Under the pieces are notes generated by a model that had not been told where the DNA came from, made no database searches, and saw only the letters and a program-made list of their open reading frames with translations. Made by a program: the position numbers and the translations under genes. This document shows, one piece after another, positions 61,522 through 64,000 of a stretch of DNA of 64,000 nucleotides; within the stretch, counting starts at the first letter, position 1; each line of letters begins with the position of its first letter. The stretch is taken from positions 38,936,001 through 39,000,000 of the forward strand of contig NC_060060.1 of assembly GCF_020283565.1 (NCBI RefSeq), given 5' to 3'. Source of the DNA: Trifolium pratense. Its lineage: Eukaryota > Streptophyta > Magnoliopsida > Fabales > Fabaceae.

Positions 61522-63956
61522 TTACCTATCCTGGAGAAAAGGCAGATCAGACTTTGGGATACGGAAGCTCTCTGGGAGTTCAGATAGCAATTCCTGTCCT
61601 TCATTCTCTGGTGTTGAATTGCTAACCGTTGAAACATCAGTTGTCTGAAACTTTCCAAATGGGACAACCTGCGCATAAAGGAACGTAAAAAGCTAAGCAA
61701 CCCATTCAACACTACTTTAGATTGTTTCAGACAAATAATAAATTCAACAGTACTTGATCGGTGCTTGAACCATTAGCTGCAGCTGTCTTCAACCTTTTAG
61801 CCTTGGGCATGCTGCTTGAACTGGCTACTTCATCCTTGAAGTTTTGATCAGTGACCTCTAATATGCCAAATAAAAAAAAATGAAGATTATAAATAATTAA
61901 ATATCACAACCTTATTCCTGTGCAAAAAAAAACTATCACAGTCATGTCATGTTCAAATAAGTCACAGAACTTTAGTGGCACCATGTAGAACAGTCTTGCA
62001 GAAATGGATTAAAAGCATAGTGGGGAAGAACAGAATAAATGAAGCTTTGCTGTTGAAAACCACTTATTTTAAGGACCAGAAAATTCATTAAATACACATT
62101 TCAGATATTGATATGCATCATCACTTGACATTATACAGCTTAGAAATTACAAGCATTGCATTACTAAAGAATAAAGATTGTTCCTTCTATCCTTTGATGA
62201 TCTAATAGTTCAGTTTACTTGAGGCATTGATTCACTTCTCATAGAAAGGCATAAAAGGAAATTATAGGAAACTTAACATGTTAGAGCATGGTTGGCAAGG
62301 ACTTTAATTAGACCAGGAGAACAAGGGCTCAGGTATCATAGATGTTACGTATAAAGCTTTGTGGAAGAGCCAATAAATCATCGAAATTAAATACCCCACT
62401 GTCAAAGCATAAAATGAATCTCAAATGTATATCTATAAAGGCCAGGTATCAGAATCTACTCTCGCAAGTAAAAACTCTCATCCCCTGCTGATTGATGTAC
62501 ACAGGCTAGAATCGTATACCTTAAAATGTTAATATTCCAAAAAATAATCATGTCAAAATTTTATCTCCTTAATCCATTGCAGCATACATTACAATTGTAC
62601 AACCACCATCTAAAAATATTATATATATTTGAAGAGGAAAAAATCTAAAATGCCACATGGTTATGACATTATAACAAAATAACCACATAACTGATTCAGC
62701 GACAAGAACATGACAGATGAACAAAAAGATCTAAAGTTATGCATATCAACAATCAACCAAAACACAAGACAAGACAAGAAAGAAGGGGGAGGTAGGCTTA
62801 CTTATAATTCTTTAGATTTTTCCATCTCGAAGACTTATTTCCTTCTTTAAACATTTACAAGGATATAGAATGAAAATATTTAAGTACTTGGAAACAATGC
62901 CTGTCACAATCATCAAAAAAAAAAAAGACGTGCTTCTGTTCAACTAATAAAATCGTTTATGTAGCAAGGTGTAATACTGATCAAATGATTAAATGACCAG
63001 TAACAAAATATTCTAGAATATTAACTTAATATTTTATAAAAGAAATATTAACCGTAATTTTTAACCACAGTTCCGCAACCACTGGTCTAAATGAGACTGG
63101 CATTAACAAGCTTTTATTGTGGGCAAATTCAGAATTAACTGATATGCAGTGTCTTTTATGTCATTGTTTAGGCCAGTGGCCATTTAGACTTCATAAAAGT
63201 TGATTAAACTGATGTTTGGAGAACTTATATCACGAAACACGGAATTTAAGTGCTACTGAGATTATCTTAAGAATGAGCATGAAAAAACATCATCTTGTGT
63301 ACAAGGTGCAAGAAAAGACAGGGCCGTAGAAAGTATCATTATCCAGTTAACAGAATAACTAATATGCAAGAAGAAAATGTAGTTCAAGCTACCTGTACTA
63401 CTGCAACCCGATTCTTCATTGAATGAGCATTGCTTCTCCAAACAACTTTTTGCTGACCTGTTGGCAGATGGTGAACTTCCACTGGCATGAATCTCCTTGT
63501 TACGAAATAAGCCATGGTCATAGGTAATAGGCTCTCTCAAACTACAAACTTTATCTACCATTGCAAATCCTGGTTCACTTCCTGCAAGAACATGAGAATC
63601 AGCTGCACTCTCTAACATAGGTGCAATTTTTTCAAGGTTGATCTTCTCCTGGAAGCCATCTTGTAGAGCCAGAGACTGAAAGAAAAAAAGGGATAAAAAG
63701 GCCTGATTATAAAGGGAAAAATAATAAAATTACCACACATATACACAATGGAGACTCTAAATTGGAATTTATCTCTAACCTGCCTAGGCATAGTAGGTGT
63801 ATTTTGCAGAGCTCTACATTTATATGCTTCATCAGCATTATTGTGAAATCTCCGGCCACGTAAGTGTATAGAATGATGCAACTCATTCACAAAGGAGGCC
63901 TCTAAAGAGCTGAGATATAACTTGTGCAGTTGATCTGTCCATCTTCTAGACGTGTC
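61522..63956 (-). CDS. COR27/COR28-type cold-regulated protein (5' end outside window)
   Basis: In Arabidopsis COR27 and COR28 are small nuclear, clock- and cold-regulated transcriptional repressors linking light, flowering and freezing tolerance. Four exons are visible on the minus strand: 63956-63780, 63675-63393, 61857-61754 and 61668-61522, with GT-AG borders and matching phases. Recognisable blocks are WTDQLHKLYLSSLEASFVNE (COR27 family: WTNEKHSLYLKSMEASFV), LQDGFQEKINLEK (family DGFWQKINV), EVTDQNFKDEV (family AEVSDQNF) and SSTDQVVPFGKFQ (family STDQVVPLNK). KAKRLKTAA is a basic patch. The end is SDLPFLQDR. The first exon, with the start codon and N-terminus, lies beyond 64,000. At least 237 residues are encoded here. 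Which paralogue this is cannot be told. Confidence 0.85.
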
Positions 63957-64000
63957 CTGGTACAAAACATAGAATTTAGTATATCCTCACCAACTAAATG

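Overview
This is a stretch of eukaryotic nuclear DNA from a flowering plant. It is AT-rich, its genes have many introns with GT-AG borders, and it is full of small inverted-repeat elements, microsatellites and transposon relics. The recognisable proteins are all plant families. Their wording, together with the CACTA and SINE-like repeats, suggests a papilionoid legume such as the clover, medick or pea group; that placement is an inference from memory, not a search result.

The left third (about 1-24.9 kb) holds no intact host gene. It has three broken copies of a class II histone deacetylase gene (about 1.2-3.0, 4.1-4.9 and 5.05-5.84 kb). It also has a 2.06-kb foldback element (6,317-8,375) built around a 202-bp tandem repeat of 14 hairpin units, and a 5.3-kb CACTA transposon (14,142-19,452) that landed inside an older solo LTR (13,991-19,859). 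Two blocks are repeated in the same order (3.1-4.08 with 12.35-13.35 kb, and 8.94-9.83 with 19.99-20.89 kb). This points to an old segmental duplication whose two copies then received different transposons.

The rest carries six good genes and one broken one. They are: a subgroup-20 R2R3-MYB factor (25,127-27,119, +, MYB108-like); an alkaline/neutral invertase with an organelle-type N-terminus (32,513-37,636, +); a gibberellin 2-oxidase (38,713-42,145, -), convergent with the invertase; TAF9, a TFIID/SAGA subunit (48,030-49,246 with a 5' UTR exon near 50.9 kb, -); SFR2, the galactolipid galactosyltransferase of freezing tolerance (51,965-57,626, +), divergent from TAF9; a serine carboxypeptidase-like gene lacking both ends (58,696-60,058, +) that runs into a LINE tail (60,681-60,977); and, at the right edge, most of a COR27/COR28-type cold-regulated gene (61,522-63,956, -, 5' end outside the window).

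There is no operon-like organisation. SFR2 and the COR27-like gene, both tied to freezing or cold responses in Arabidopsis, lie within 4 kb of each other, which may be coincidence. MITEs with readable target-site duplications (TA, TTT and a 9-bp AATGGAATT) are scattered between the genes. I saw no rRNA, tRNA gene or CRISPR array. All coordinates, exon joins and protein lengths were worked out by hand from splice signals and reading frame.
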